DNA of 64,000 nucleotides from Shewanella aestuarii (GTDB lineage Bacteria > Pseudomonadota > Gammaproteobacteria > Enterobacterales > Shewanellaceae): assembly GCF_014647215.1 (NCBI RefSeq), contig NZ_BMOT01000005.1, positions 1-64,000 of the forward strand. Direction: 5' to 3'. Below are positions 33,664 to 44,015 of the stretch, one piece after another (position 1 is the first letter of the stretch; each line of letters starts with the position of its first letter). Both the position numbers and the translations under genes were made by a program. The notes under the pieces were generated by a model. It did no database searches. It was not told where the DNA came from and was given only the letters and a program-made list of their open reading frames with translations.

Positions 33664-35019
33664 ATGACTCGTAAATATTTCGGCACCGATGGCGTTCGCG
33701 GTAAAGTGGGTTCATTTCCTATTACGCCAGATTTTGCAATGAAGCTAGGTTGGGCTGCTGGTAAGGTGTTAGCATCTTCTGGCACAAAAGAAGTGTTAAT
33801 AGGCAAAGATACGCGAAGTAGTGGTTATATGCTTGAGTCAGCGATTGAGGCGGGTTTATCAGCTGCAGGCATCAATGTTGCTTTAATTGGCCCAATGCCA
33901 ACTCCTGCTGTTGCTTATCTTGCTTCTACCTTCAGAGCGGATGCTGGAGTGGTGATTAGCGCCTCTCACAATCCTTTTTATGATAACGGTATTAAGTTCT
34001 TCTCAAACTCGGGTACTAAGCTGAATGATGAACAAGAATTGCAAATTGAAGCTTTATTAGACCAAGCGCTTAATCATAATGCGATGGAATGTGTTTCATC
34101 AGAATTACTAGGTAAAGTTCGCCGTATTAATGATGCGGCTGGTCGCTACGTAGAATTTTGTAAGGGGACCTTTCCTAAGCATTTATCGCTGGCCGGTTTA
34201 AAGATTGTTGTCGATAGTGCCAATGGTGCCGCGTATCAAGTAGCTCCAAGTGTGTATAGGGAACTTGGCGCTGAGGTGATTAGCATAAATGACACACCTA
34301 ATGGCGTGAATATTAATGATCATTGCGGCGCAACGCATTTAGATAGTTTACAAACCGCAGTGATGGTGCATGAAGCCGATTTAGGGATTGCGTTAGATGG
34401 TGATGCCGATCGCGTGATGTTTGTTGATCATAATGGCCATATAGTAGATGGTGATGAAATTTTATTTATTCTCGCACAAGCTGCACACGTTAAAGGCGAG
34501 ATGCAAGGTGGGGTAGTGGGCACCTTAATGGCTAACTTAGGTTTAGAGTTAGCGTTAAAGAAAATGGATATTCCTTTTATTCGCGCGAAAGTTGGCGATC
34601 GCTATGTGGTTGAGCAGCTAAAAGAAACCGGTTGGACATTAGGTGGTGAAGGCTCTGGCCATATTCTTGACATGAACCATGCCACAACCGGAGATGGTAT
34701 TGTTGCATCACTGCAAGTGCTTAAAGCAGTGATTGAATCAGGCCAAACGCTCGCTGAAGTTAAATCTGGCATGACCAAATTGCCACAAGTACTATTAAAT
34801 ATCCGCCTGACAGCCAATAATGCAGATGAAATTATCGTATCGGATGCAGTAAAACAGGCTGTGATTGAAGCTGAAACAGTTTTAGGTGATAACGGACGTG
34901 TATTATTGCGTAAGTCTGGTACTGAGCCACTTATCCGCGTGATGGTTGAATCAATAGACCCTAATATGTCACAAGCGCAAGCTGAACATATTGCCAACGC
35001 GGTTAAAAATTTTAATTAA
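33664..35019 (+). CDS. glmM: Phosphoglucosamine mutase
   Basis: Converts glucosamine-6-phosphate to glucosamine-1-phosphate, supplying UDP-GlcNAc for peptidoglycan and for the amino sugars of this locus. N-terminus [19 protein letters not shown], phosphoserine loop [20 protein letters not shown] (about 98-117), metal site DGDADR (about 241) and sugar-binding GGEGSGH are all there. ATG at 33664 is chosen (AAGG upstream); upstream in-frame codons back to 33634 overlap a terminator hairpin and are not family-like. 451 residues, slightly above the usual 445. It may be a second copy, since glmM usually sits near ftsH-folP. Confidence 0.92.
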   Translation: MTRKYFGTDGVRGKVGSFPITPDFAMKLGWAAGKVLASSGTKEVLIGKDTRSSGYMLESAIEAGLSAAGINVALIGPMPTPAVAYLASTFRADAGVVISASHNPFYDNGIKFFSNSGTKLNDEQELQIEALLDQALNHNAMECVSSELLGKVRRINDAAGRYVEFCKGTFPKHLSLAGLKIVVDSANGAAYQVAPSVYRELGAEVISINDTPNGVNINDHCGATHLDSLQTAVMVHEADLGIALDGDADRVMFVDHNGHIVDGDEILFILAQAAHVKGEMQGGVVGTLMANLGLELALKKMDIPFIRAKVGDRYVVEQLKETGWTLGGEGSGHILDMNHATTGDGIVASLQVLKAVIESGQTLAEVKSGMTKLPQVLLNIRLTANNADEIIVSDAVKQAVIEAETVLGDNGRVLLRKSGTEPLIRVMVESIDPNMSQAQAEHIANAVKNFN

Positions 35020-35038
35020 CTAGCAATCAATTGTATTT

Positions 35039-35075
35039 AAGGCTTTAAGTGAAAACTTAAGGCCTTTTGTGTTTT
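35039..35075 (+). terminator. Rho-independent terminator after glmM
   Basis: AAGGCTTTAAG (35039-35049) pairs with CTTAAGGCCTT (35056-35066), with one G-U pair, followed by a TTTTGTGTTTTT tract. Confidence 0.8.
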
Positions 35076-35180
35076 TAGATGAGTAGAAACTGGTCGATAT
35101 CATTTATTGCCGCATTCGTTTGTCGTTTAGGCTGTTTTTTGTGCTAGGTTAAGGTATCTAAATTATAAAAAGGATTTTTT

Positions 35181-36590
35181 ATGCGGATACTTCATCATGG
35201 CGCGGTTAATGGCGTAACGGGCTCATGTCATCAATTAGATGTGAATGAATCAGGTGCTATTTCAAGTTATCTTATTGATTGTGGCTTGTTTCAAGGTGCG
35301 GAAACTGCCGGTAATGCTTCGGCTAAACAACTGCAAATTGATTTTGATATCAGCACTATTCAAGCGCTTGTCGTAACTCATTGTCATATTGATCATGTTG
35401 GTCGTATTCCCTATTTAATTGCCGCAGGTTTTGATAAACCCATTTATGCCACTGAAGCGACTGCGGCGTTATTGCCTTTAGTGATAGAGGATGCGCTAAA
35501 AATTGGGGTGACACGGGATAAGGCGTTAATTGCCGCCTTTTTAGCTAAACTTGCATCACTGATTGTGCCCGTTAAATATCATCAATGGATAGCATTGCCG
35601 TTAAACTTAACGGTTAAACATAAACAGGACGTTAGTGCGGTTAAACTTAAGTTTAAGCCCGCAGGTCATATTTTAGGATCTGCCTATATTGAGTTTGACC
35701 TGATAGGTAAAGCAAAACACAGGGTGGTGTTTTCAGGTGATTTAGGCGCCACTTATGCGCCTTTGTTAGCCAGTCCGCGCAGTCCTTATCGTGCCGATAC
35801 GTTAGTTATTGAATCAACCTATGGTGATAAAAATCACCAAGGCAGAAAACATCGCAGTAAACTGCTGAAACAGCTTATTGAAAAGTGCGTTGCCGATAAG
35901 GGGGTTGTGCTTATTCCCGCTTTTAGCATTGGGCGAACGCAAGAGTTACTTTATGAGTTTGAGCAGATTATTGCTAAAAATCAGCATAATGCTATTTGGC
36001 AGCAGATTGATATTATTGTTGATTCGCCAATGGCCGCTAAATTTACCCAGAAGTATCTTGAGTTTCAGGCGTTATGGGATAGCGAAGCCAAGCGAGTTGT
36101 CAATAAAGGTCGCCATCCTTTGGATTTTGAGCAGCTGTATACCATTGATTCGCACCAAGATCATTTGGCCGTTATCAATTATCTTAGCTCTCGTAATAAA
36201 CCTGCCATTGTTATTGCGGCTTCGGGGATGTGTAGTGGTGGCCGTATGATGAACTATTTAAAGCGCTTTTTGACTGAGCCAACGGCAGATGTCTTGTTTG
36301 TAGGTTATCAAGCTAACGGGACACCGGGCAGAGACATTCAAACTTACGGCCCGAAAGGGGGTTATGTTGTATTAGATGAAGAACGTATTGATATCAAAGC
36401 TGGCATTCATACCATTAGTGGTTATTCCGCCCATGCTGATCAAACTAATTTAGTGAATTTTGTTAAACGGATGCATCACAAGCCCAAGCATATTCGCATC
36501 GTGCATGGCGATGAAGACGCAAAGCTTGCATTGGCTGATAAATACAGACAATTATTACCCGAATGTGAGGTGGTAATAGGAAAGGCCTGA
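35181..36590 (+). CDS. Metallo-beta-lactamase / beta-CASP RNA-processing family protein
   Basis: A 469-residue protein with an MBL nuclease core, a beta-CASP domain and a C-terminal RMMBL domain. Seen: LIDCGLFQG, the metal site THCHIDHVGRIPYL (about 64-77), PAGHILGSAYIEF (about 159), VFSGDLG, ESTYGDKNHQGRKH, PAFSIGRTQELLYEFE, ASGMCSGGRMMNYLKRF and ISGYSAHADQTNL. The family acts as RNA endo- or exonucleases (CPSF73-like); the bacterial substrates of this group are unknown. It stands alone after a terminator. A link to polysaccharide synthesis is not apparent. Confidence 0.9.
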   Translation: MRILHHGAVNGVTGSCHQLDVNESGAISSYLIDCGLFQGAETAGNASAKQLQIDFDISTIQALVVTHCHIDHVGRIPYLIAAGFDKPIYATEATAALLPLVIEDALKIGVTRDKALIAAFLAKLASLIVPVKYHQWIALPLNLTVKHKQDVSAVKLKFKPAGHILGSAYIEFDLIGKAKHRVVFSGDLGATYAPLLASPRSPYRADTLVIESTYGDKNHQGRKHRSKLLKQLIEKCVADKGVVLIPAFSIGRTQELLYEFEQIIAKNQHNAIWQQIDIIVDSPMAAKFTQKYLEFQALWDSEAKRVVNKGRHPLDFEQLYTIDSHQDHLAVINYLSSRNKPAIVIAASGMCSGGRMMNYLKRFLTEPTADVLFVGYQANGTPGRDIQTYGPKGGYVVLDEERIDIKAGIHTISGYSAHADQTNLVNFVKRMHHKPKHIRIVHGDEDAKLALADKYRQLLPECEVVIGKA

Positions 36591-36839
36591 TGATGTTTTG
36601 TTATCGCCAGTGACTGTAACTATTACATCTTCACCAAGGTCAGTTCTCGTTGCTTCATAGTCGAGGTTTGTTTCTCTTTCGTCATTAATGTGCTGGTGTT
36701 TATATGCTGTTTTTTGCCATCAACAAGGTCTGCTATTTGCGCTGTGGTGTTTATTTATCGGATATCTTCACTTGCAAACCTTGGTAGACTTTGTTTTGTC
36801 ATTTACAATTACAATTAATATTTTATCCATGCTGGATAA

Positions 36840-37889
36840 TTGCCTTTGAACATTTTGGTAACAGGCGGAGCGGGTTTTATTGGCTCAGCATTGATTCGTT
36901 TTTTGATTAAAAATACACAAAATTCTGTCGTTAATGTCGATAAGTTAACCTATGCCGGCAACTTGACCTCATTAGTGTCTGTTAGTGATAGCCCACGATA
37001 TCATTTTGAACACATTGATATTTGCAATCGTGCGGAAATGGCACGTATTTTTACCCAATATCAGCCCGATGCGGTAATGCATCTGGCAGCTGAAAGCCAT
37101 GTCGATCGTTCGATAACTGGTTCTAGTGATTTTATTCAAACCAATATCGTCGGCACGTTTACGCTACTTGAGGCGGCGCGTGAATACTGGCAAACACTTT
37201 CCCCCGTCAAGCAGAAGCTGTTTTGCTTTCAGCATATTTCAACCGATGAAGTCTTCGGTGATTTACTTCATCCTGATGATGCACCAAACCAGGTATTGCC
37301 TTCATTTACCGAGCAATCACCTTATGCACCCAGTAGTCCGTATTCGGCGTCTAAAGCTTCGAGTGATCACCTTGTTCGCGCCTGGCAGCGCACTTATGGT
37401 TTGCCCGTTATTGTGACTAATTGTTCAAACAATTATGGTCCTTATCAGCATGTTGAGAAGTTCATCCCCTTAATGATTGCCAATGCATTAGCGGGTAAAG
37501 CTTTACCTGTTTATGGTAAAGGCGATCAAATTCGTGATTGGTTATATGTCGAAGACCACGTCAAGGCGCTTTATAAGGTGCTAACCGAAGGCGAAGTAGG
37601 TGAAACCTATAATATTGGTGGCAACAACGAAAAACGTAATATTGATGTGGTATTCACCATTTGCGCTATGTTGGAAGAACTTGCGCCCTCGACCCCTTAT
37701 TCCCTGGCAAGTGGTCATGTGGGTGGGTTTAGATCATTAATCACCTATGTTGCTGATCGCCCCGGACACGATAGGCGCTATGCTATTGATGCCAGTAAAA
37801 TGCAGCAAAAACTCAATTGGCAACCAGAGGAAACATTCGAATCGGGGATGCGAAAAACCGTACAGTGGTTCCTCAAATCCTCTAGCTAA
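36840..37889 (+). CDS. rfbB: dTDP-glucose 4,6-dehydratase
   Basis: RmlB, second step of dTDP-L-rhamnose synthesis. Extended SDR protein of 349 residues with [31 protein letters not shown], the STDEVFGDL stretch, and the catalytic YSASKAS motif ([18 protein letters not shown]). Start is TTG at 36840 (a second TTG at 36846 is possible); there is no ATG nearby. A TTGTCA-17 bp-TATTTT promoter-like pair ends only 16 bp upstream. Its 3' end overlaps the oppositely oriented rfbC by 4 bp. Confidence 0.94.
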   Translation: MPLNILVTGGAGFIGSALIRFLIKNTQNSVVNVDKLTYAGNLTSLVSVSDSPRYHFEHIDICNRAEMARIFTQYQPDAVMHLAAESHVDRSITGSSDFIQTNIVGTFTLLEAAREYWQTLSPVKQKLFCFQHISTDEVFGDLLHPDDAPNQVLPSFTEQSPYAPSSPYSASKASSDHLVRAWQRTYGLPVIVTNCSNNYGPYQHVEKFIPLMIANALAGKALPVYGKGDQIRDWLYVEDHVKALYKVLTEGEVGETYNIGGNNEKRNIDVVFTICAMLEELAPSTPYSLASGHVGGFRSLITYVADRPGHDRRYAIDASKMQQKLNWQPEETFESGMRKTVQWFLKSSS

Positions 37890-38434
37890 AGAGCGCCTGT
37901 TTCAGTGAACTTTTTACCTTGTGTGTCTTTGGCTGATAACTTAGGTGCTATACCATTCAATGGCCATTGGATATTCAATGTAGGATCATTCCACTGGATA
38001 CATTCTTCCGATTGTGGGTGGTAATAGTCGGTGCATTTATACAGGCATTCGGCTTTGTCGCTTAATACAAAAAAACCGTGGGCAAAGCCTGCAGGAACCC
38101 ACAATTGACGTTGGTTTTCAGCGGACAATATTTCTCCCACCCATTGACCATAAGTCGTTGAACCAGATCTTAAATCAACTGCGACATCAAAAACTTGCCC
38201 AGAGGTGACTCTTATTAACTTGCCTTGAGTCTGTTGCCGTTGAAAATGTAAACCGCGCAGCGTGCCTTTTACTGACATGGAATGGTTGTCTTGAACAAAT
38301 ACACAAGGCTTAGCTGTAACTAAATGTTCAAACCGTTGCTGGTGCCAGGTTTCGCAAAAGTAGCCCCTATCATCACCAAACACGGTTGGTTCGATAATTT
38401 TTACCACGTCAATATGAGTATTTATTACTTTCAT
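37886..38434 (-). CDS. rfbC: dTDP-4-dehydrorhamnose 3,5-epimerase
   Basis: RmlC, third step of dTDP-L-rhamnose synthesis; a cupin dimer. Family residues: [20 protein letters not shown] (about 14-33), [20 protein letters not shown] with the catalytic His, [14 protein letters not shown], and [15 protein letters not shown] at 38434 gives 182 residues; the upstream in-frame TTG at 38443 adds three. It is the last gene of the leftward rfbA-rfbD-rfbC group and converges on rfbB with a 4-bp overlap. Confidence 0.93.
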   Translation of the reverse strand: MKVINTHIDVVKIIEPTVFGDDRGYFCETWHQQRFEHLVTAKPCVFVQDNHSMSVKGTLRGLHFQRQQTQGKLIRVTSGQVFDVAVDLRSGSTTYGQWVGEILSAENQRQLWVPAGFAHGFFVLSDKAECLYKCTDYYHPQSEECIQWNDPTLNIQWPLNGIAPKLSAKDTQGKKFTETGAL

Positions 38435-38498
38435 GCATTGCAAACCGTTAATTGAGTTTTGTGAATGTTTTATTGATCATGACTTTTGCTCATTGCTT

Positions 38499-39419
38499 TC
38501 AGTTGTCATGGGTACCAGTCAATGGGTTGAACATTTTAGCTAACCCTGCTTGCCAATCACTTGGCGCGATGCCGAATGTGTTGGTTATTTTACTACAGGC
38601 TAACATTGAATGTGTAGGTCTTATGGCTTTGCTGGCAAATGTAGCAGATGCCACAGGCAATAAAGTGGGTGTTGCTAACTCTGGTTGGCTCTGCTTAAGA
38701 TTAGCGTAAATAGCTTCAACATACTGATAGCGATTCGCATACGGGTAACCGCAAAAATGATAGGTGTCATAAAGTGCTGTGTTATCTGCTTGTTGATGCG
38801 ATTTTGCTGTTAACTGACTCATTATATTGATAATCGCTGCGGCTAAATCACCGGCATAAGTGGGGCAGCCTAATTGATCGTTGACAATATTCAGTGAGTG
38901 ATTGTTAGCGGCTAAATTCACCATAGACTTAACGAAATTATTGCCCCATTCACTAAAGACCCATGCTGTGCGAATAATAATATGCTTTGAGCAGATATCC
39001 TGTACTGATTGTTCTCCCGCTAACTTACTTTTTCCATATTGATTTAATGGCAGGGGCGTATCATCTTCAACATATGCCGCGGCTTGATGACCATCAAACA
39101 CATAATCGGTTGAAATTTGAATTAAGGTGGCGGCCATTGTTTGCGCGGCTTTGGCGAGATTTTTAGGCCCAAGCTGATTGACCTTAAAAGCTTGCTCGGT
39201 TTCTGTTTCAGCCAGTTCAACATTATTATAGGCGGCTGTATTGATAATGAAGTCTGGTTGGCATTGCATTACAGCATCTAATACCGCCTGTTCATCTGCA
39301 ATATCGAGTTCGCCATGTGAAAATGGCATGAGGGTGAATGTGCTTTTTTGCAGACTCATATAATGGCGAAGTGCTTGGCCTAATTGTCCATTTGCACCGG
39401 TCAACATTACTTTTATCAT
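38499..39419 (-). CDS. rfbD: dTDP-4-dehydrorhamnose reductase
   Basis: RmlD, final step producing dTDP-L-rhamnose with NAD(P)H. N-terminal VMLTGANGQLGQALRHYM, PDFIINTAAYNNVELAETE, ISTDYVFDG, the catalytic YGKSK motif and RTAWVFSEWGNNFVKSM are present. ATG at 39419 is chosen (306 aa). The open frame starts 27 bp further upstream at 39446, but those nine residues are not family-like. It lies 26 bp after rfbA and 64 bp before rfbC. Confidence 0.93.
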   Translation of the reverse strand: MIKVMLTGANGQLGQALRHYMSLQKSTFTLMPFSHGELDIADEQAVLDAVMQCQPDFIINTAAYNNVELAETETEQAFKVNQLGPKNLAKAAQTMAATLIQISTDYVFDGHQAAAYVEDDTPLPLNQYGKSKLAGEQSVQDICSKHIIIRTAWVFSEWGNNFVKSMVNLAANNHSLNIVNDQLGCPTYAGDLAAAIINIMSQLTAKSHQQADNTALYDTYHFCGYPYANRYQYVEAIYANLKQSQPELATPTLLPVASATFASKAIRPTHSMLACSKITNTFGIAPSDWQAGLAKMFNPLTGTHDN

Positions 39420-39445
39420 TGTGGTTCTCGTGGGTGAAATTGCCA

Positions 39446-40309
39446 TTATTTGGCAAGTAATCTTACTAAATATTGCCCGTATTCATTTTTAAGCAACGGT
39501 TTAGCGATGCGTAATACGTCATCGTTTGTTAGCCATTTGTTTCGCCAGGCAATTTCTTCTAAGCAGGCAACTTTTAAACCTTGAACCGTTTCAATCGTTT
39601 GTACAAATGAAGAGGCTTGATGCAAACTTTCATGTGTTCCGGTATCGAGCCATGCAAAGCCGCGTCCTAATAATGATAAATGTAATTGCCCTTGATGAAG
39701 GTAATGGCTAATGACATCACTGATTTCTAATTCGCCACGGGCAGAAGGGGCTAACTGTTTGGCAAATTGTACTGCTTGATGATCAAAAAAATACAGTCCA
39801 GTTACCGCATAATTTGATTTCGGCTTAGCAGGTTTTTCTTCAACAGAAAGCACATTTAACTGACTATCAAACTCCACTACACCAAATCGCTCTGGCGCAT
39901 TCACTTGATAGGCAAATATTGTGGCACCGTCTTGCTGCTTCGCTTGCTGTAGCATTAGGCTAAAAGATTGGCCATAAAATATATTATCCCCTAGGACTAA
40001 GCACACTTTGGACTTACCGATAAAATCCTCGGCGATAATTAGTGCTTGAGCAATTCCCTCAGGAGCAGGCTGTACTGCGTAAGATAAGCGCACGCCAAAA
40101 TCACTACCGTCGCCCAGCAAACGTTTAAAGCTGTCGCTATCATCAAGGGTTGTAATAATTAAAATGTCACGAATACCCGCCAACATCAGGGTTGAAATAG
40201 GGTAGTAAATCATAGGTTTGTCATAAACTGGCAACAGCTGTTTAGATACACTTCGTGTTAGAGGATATAACCGTGTACCTGAACCGCCCGCTAACACAAT
40301 ACCTTTCAT
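39446..40309 (-). CDS. rfbA: Glucose-1-phosphate thymidylyltransferase
   Basis: RmlA, first step of dTDP-L-rhamnose synthesis. It has 287 residues, close to the usual 290. Motifs: [72 protein letters not shown], and [13 protein letters not shown] at 40309 has AGG a few bases upstream; ten upstream codons are discounted. First gene of the leftward group; a heptamer repeat sits upstream. Confidence 0.95.
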   Translation of the reverse strand: MKGIVLAGGSGTRLYPLTRSVSKQLLPVYDKPMIYYPISTLMLAGIRDILIITTLDDSDSFKRLLGDGSDFGVRLSYAVQPAPEGIAQALIIAEDFIGKSKVCLVLGDNIFYGQSFSLMLQQAKQQDGATIFAYQVNAPERFGVVEFDSQLNVLSVEEKPAKPKSNYAVTGLYFFDHQAVQFAKQLAPSARGELEISDVISHYLHQGQLHLSLLGRGFAWLDTGTHESLHQASSFVQTIETVQGLKVACLEEIAWRNKWLTNDDVLRIAKPLLKNEYGQYLVRLLAK

Positions 40310-40361
40310 AAAACCTCGATGTAAAAATTGGATGCGCAACGCTTAGGTGCTAAATGCCAGA

Positions 40362-40386
40362 TTCTAGATTCTAGATTCTAGATATT
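40362..40386. repeat. Heptamer repeat, (TTCTAGA)n
   Basis: About three and a half copies of TTCTAGA lie between the ABC transporter and rfbA, the same unit as at 3592-3618. Confidence 0.85.
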
Positions 40387-40408
40387 AGCATTCTGGCTTG
40401 GCCTTTAC

Positions 40409-42238
40409 TTAGTCCATACCCAAGAACCCACCGGTTTGATGTGCCCATAACTGGCTATAAATACCGCCTGAGGCGATTAATTCTTGGTGGCTGCCTTGTT
40501 CAACAATTTTGCCTTCATCGAGTACGATTAAACGGTCCATGGCTGCAATAGTTGATAATCGATGCGCAATTGCAATCACCGTTTTGCCTTGCATTAGCTC
40601 ATATAATGACTCTTGAATTGCGGCTTCTACTTCTGAGTCGAGTGCTGATGTCGCTTCATCTAAAATTAAAATTGGGGCGTTTTTAAGTAATACTCGCGCA
40701 ATGGCGATGCGTTGTCGCTGGCCGCCAGAAAGTTTTACGCCTCGTTCACCCACTTGCGCATCTAAGCCCTGATTACCATGCGGATCGGTTAATCGTTCAA
40801 TAAATTCGCTGGCTTGCGCTTGCTGAATAGCAGCCTGTAGTTGCTCTTCAGAAGCCGTCGGATCGCCGTAAAGAATGTTTTCACGAATCGAGCGATGCAG
40901 TAGTGACGTATCTTGAGTCACCATGCCAATATGGGCGCGAAGTGAGTCTTGGGTAACTTCTTTTAGCCCTTGTTGATCAATGAGGATTTCACCTTTTTCA
41001 ACATCATGAAAACGCATCAATAGGTTTACTAGGGTGGATTTTCCCGCGCCAGAACGACCAACTAAACCGACTTTCTCGCCAGCTTTTATCTGTAAATCTA
41101 AGCCTTCAATCACGCCTTTTTGCTCACCGTAATGAAAGCTGACTTGATTAAAATCGATTTGACCTTTGCTTACCACCAAAGGTTTTGCCTGGGGTTTATC
41201 TTCAATCAAAATGGGTTTTGATAAGGTGTTCATTCCATCGGTCACAGTGCCGATATTTTCAAAGAGTGAGCTAATTTCCCACATGATCCACTGCGACATG
41301 CCATTTAATCTCAGAGCCAAGCTGACTGCAATGGCAATCGCGCCAACGGTAATCGCATCATCTGCCCATAACCAAATTGATACTGCAGCAATGGTAAATG
41401 CCAAGATATAGTTGATGATTTGCACCGAAACGTTAATCACTGTGACTAAACGCATTTGTCCATACACGGTTTTTAAGAAGGTCATCATACTGGCTTGAGC
41501 ATAATCGGCTTCTTGCTGAGTATGAGAGAATAATTTTACTGTTGAAATATTTGTGTAGCTGTCCACTATCCGGCCGGTCATGGTTGAGCGCGCATCGGCT
41601 TGCTCGGCAGATATGGCTTTGAGCTTAGGCACCAATTTCCATTGAATCGCTACGTAAGCCGCTAGCCAAATGAGCATCGGCAGCATTAAACGCACATCGG
41701 CGCTGGCGATCATCACCAGCATTGAGGTGAAGTAAATCAGAATATACATCAACACATCTAACAGCTTCATCACGGTTTCACGCACCGCTAATGCTGTTTG
41801 CATCACTTTAGTCGCGACTCGGCCGGCAAAATCATCCTGATAAAAAGAAATGCTTTGTTTGAGTAAATAGCGGTGCGCCATCCAACGGATGGCCATAGGA
41901 TAGTTACCCAGCAAGGTTTGATACACAATTGAAGCGTGTAACCATACCAATACGGGAATGATCACTAACACAATCACTGACATGGTAATTAAGGTGTCAC
42001 CTTCTTCTTGCCACAAGGTATCAGGATTTTTTGTGACTAGCCAATCGACAAGTTGCCCCATAAAACCAAATAATGACACTTCTAACATGGCTAATAATGC
42101 GGTCAGAATTGACATGATGATCAGTGGTGCCCCAAACCCTTTGGTGTAATGGCGACAAAAAGCATATAAACCTGTTGGCGGCTGGGTTGGTTCTTCTGGG
42201 GGTAAGGGTTTTACTAATGACTCGAAAAAATTAAACAT
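40409..42238 (-). CDS. ABC transporter, fused permease and ATPase (MsbA/multidrug type)
   Basis: A 609-residue half-transporter, working as a dimer in the inner membrane. Residues about 35-325 hold six transmembrane helices. The nucleotide-binding domain (about 355-600) has Walker A GLVGRSGAGKSTLVNLLMRF, Q-loop VTQDTSLLHRSI, signature LSGGQRQRIAIARVL, Walker B ILILDEATSALD and the switch His in AIAHRLST. The substrate is not evident; its position next to the rfb genes does not prove a polysaccharide role. ATG at 42238, weak Shine-Dalgarno. Confidence 0.9.
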   Translation of the reverse strand: MFNFFESLVKPLPPEEPTQPPTGLYAFCRHYTKGFGAPLIIMSILTALLAMLEVSLFGFMGQLVDWLVTKNPDTLWQEEGDTLITMSVIVLVIIPVLVWLHASIVYQTLLGNYPMAIRWMAHRYLLKQSISFYQDDFAGRVATKVMQTALAVRETVMKLLDVLMYILIYFTSMLVMIASADVRLMLPMLIWLAAYVAIQWKLVPKLKAISAEQADARSTMTGRIVDSYTNISTVKLFSHTQQEADYAQASMMTFLKTVYGQMRLVTVINVSVQIINYILAFTIAAVSIWLWADDAITVGAIAIAVSLALRLNGMSQWIMWEISSLFENIGTVTDGMNTLSKPILIEDKPQAKPLVVSKGQIDFNQVSFHYGEQKGVIEGLDLQIKAGEKVGLVGRSGAGKSTLVNLLMRFHDVEKGEILIDQQGLKEVTQDSLRAHIGMVTQDTSLLHRSIRENILYGDPTASEEQLQAAIQQAQASEFIERLTDPHGNQGLDAQVGERGVKLSGGQRQRIAIARVLLKNAPILILDEATSALDSEVEAAIQESLYELMQGKTVIAIAHRLSTIAAMDRLIVLDEGKIVEQGSHQELIASGGIYSQLWAHQTGGFLGMD

Positions 42239-42438
42239 GCAGGGCTCTAATTATTCATCACAAAAATTCACCCTTAGGATACCTGAACTGTTGGCGCTTG
42301 TTTATCTTTGATCTTGAGTAAATGCTAATTTGCAACATAATGCCTATCGCAGGGTTCACCTTGAGTTCCGATTTTCGCTAGTGCTTCTAAACGGGCTATC
42401 GTAAAGTAGTCGTCAATATCACCTGTGTTGGATTTGCT

Positions 42439-43986
42439 GTGGCTAGATTACCTGAACATGATTGTGCGCTGTTGGCTGATGTCTGTCGTCAAGCAAGGCT
42501 GAGCCGAGATGCGCGATTTGATGGGCAGTTTTTCACTGGGGTGTTTACTACGGGGATTTATTGCCGCTCAATTTGTCCAGCATCGCCGCCCCATGAAAAA
42601 AATGTGCGCTATTTTGATACCAGTATTAAAGCGGCTAATCATGGGCTTAGACCGTGTTTACGTTGCCGCCCCGACAGTGCGCCGCATTCCTATGCCTGGA
42701 TGGGGACTAAAACGACATTGCAACGTGCCGTTAAGTTGATCGATGCAGGCGCAATGGCGGGGGATAACGCCTTAAGTGTTGAGCAGCTGTCTGAAAAATT
42801 AGGGATCAGTAGCCGTTATCTGGTGAAGTTGTTTAATCAATATCTGGGCACATCCCCCAAACGTTATGCGATATATCAACAAGTGATGTTTGCAAAAAAA
42901 CTGCTGCATCAAACCAGTATGCCTATCACTGAAGTCGCCTTCGCGGCTGGATTTAATAGCGTTCGCAGTTTTAATGATGCCTTTAAACAAGCATTGTTAT
43001 TAACCCCTAGCGCATTAAGAAAATCAGTCAATACCCAACAAAATGATTCTGGCTCTGCCCGCCAGTTTGCTGCTGGCTCGGTTAACTTGCCTATTACCTT
43101 AACCTTAAGTTACCGTCCACCACTTAATTGGCAGGCTATGTATGATTTTTATCATTTAAGGCAAGTCAGCCAAATGGAGTGGATAAGGGATCATAGTTAT
43201 GGTCGCAGCTTTGATTTGGATGGGGTGCAAGGCATCTTTGAGCTTAAACATATCGACAGTAAAGCGCAGTTTGAATTAAGCGTCATTTTTGTTCGTCCAA
43301 CTGATAGCCGTTATTTGGCAAATGTCGTCAATGCTGTGCGTAAGCTTCTTGATCTTGATGCTGATATGGCGACCATAGAGCTTCAACTGCAACAGGTTAA
43401 GGTGCCGCTGTTAAATAACACACAGCGACAAAACTTGCTTAGTGATTCAAGTATAAAAACGGGCCTACGCATTCCGGCGACCTTTTCTGTGTTTGAGGCT
43501 GCATGTCGTGCTGTACTCGGCCAGCAGGTGAGTGTGGTTCAAGCAACCAAATTACTCAATACGCTGGTGGCACATTATGGTGAATTAATGGTGGTTAATC
43601 AGCAAGCATACCGGTTATTTCCAACACCTAAGGCGATTGCTTCAGCCAGTTTAGATGAGTTGAAAATGCCAGGTGCGCGAAAGCTGGCATTGAATGCTCT
43701 AGGTCAGTTTGTGGCGGATAACCCACAATCTGTGCCCGTTGACTGGTTAAACGTAAAAGGCATTGGTCCTTGGACAGTGGCCTATGCGCAAATGCGAGGT
43801 CAAAGCGACCCGAACATCTTTTTATCAGGCGATTTAGTGATTAAAAATCGCTTGAAAGTCTTTTGTCTGCAATGTGGTGTCACGCTTGATACTGCAAAAC
43901 AATATGGCGAGTTAGTTGATGACATTGCCCTGCAAATTGCCCCATGGGGCAGCTATTTAACATTCCAACTGTGGGCAAACACTTAA
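42439..43986 (+). CDS. Ada-AlkA fusion: methyl-phosphotriester sensor, AraC HTH and 3-methyladenine glycosylase
   Basis: A 515-residue alkylation-damage protein. Domain order: Ada zinc domain (about 8-80) with four Cys in GVFTTGIYCRSICPA and LRPCLRCRPD, of which one is the methyl acceptor; AraC-type helix-turn-helix (about 90-185, ITEVAFAAGFNSVRSFNDAF); AlkA N-terminal domain (about 205-320); HhH-GPD glycosylase domain (about 330-510) with VLGQQVSVVQATKLL, LNVKGIGPWTVAYAQMRG and the catalytic Asp in FLSGDLVIKN. It would sense methylated DNA, activate repair genes and excise bases. GTG start. The ogt gene follows after 29 bp. Confidence 0.92.
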   Translation: MARLPEHDCALLADVCRQARLSRDARFDGQFFTGVFTTGIYCRSICPASPPHEKNVRYFDTSIKAANHGLRPCLRCRPDSAPHSYAWMGTKTTLQRAVKLIDAGAMAGDNALSVEQLSEKLGISSRYLVKLFNQYLGTSPKRYAIYQQVMFAKKLLHQTSMPITEVAFAAGFNSVRSFNDAFKQALLLTPSALRKSVNTQQNDSGSARQFAAGSVNLPITLTLSYRPPLNWQAMYDFYHLRQVSQMEWIRDHSYGRSFDLDGVQGIFELKHIDSKAQFELSVIFVRPTDSRYLANVVNAVRKLLDLDADMATIELQLQQVKVPLLNNTQRQNLLSDSSIKTGLRIPATFSVFEAACRAVLGQQVSVVQATKLLNTLVAHYGELMVVNQQAYRLFPTPKAIASASLDELKMPGARKLALNALGQFVADNPQSVPVDWLNVKGIGPWTVAYAQMRGQSDPNIFLSGDLVIKNRLKVFCLQCGVTLDTAKQYGELVDDIALQIAPWGSYLTFQLWANT

Positions 43987-44015
43987 GGCTTAACAGGTTT
44001 ATCAAGGAAATAAAG

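Noticed and set aside
36840..36846. ATG start for rfbB further upstream
   Set aside because: No in-frame ATG upstream fits the conserved N-terminus [15 protein letters not shown] is the only reasonable start.
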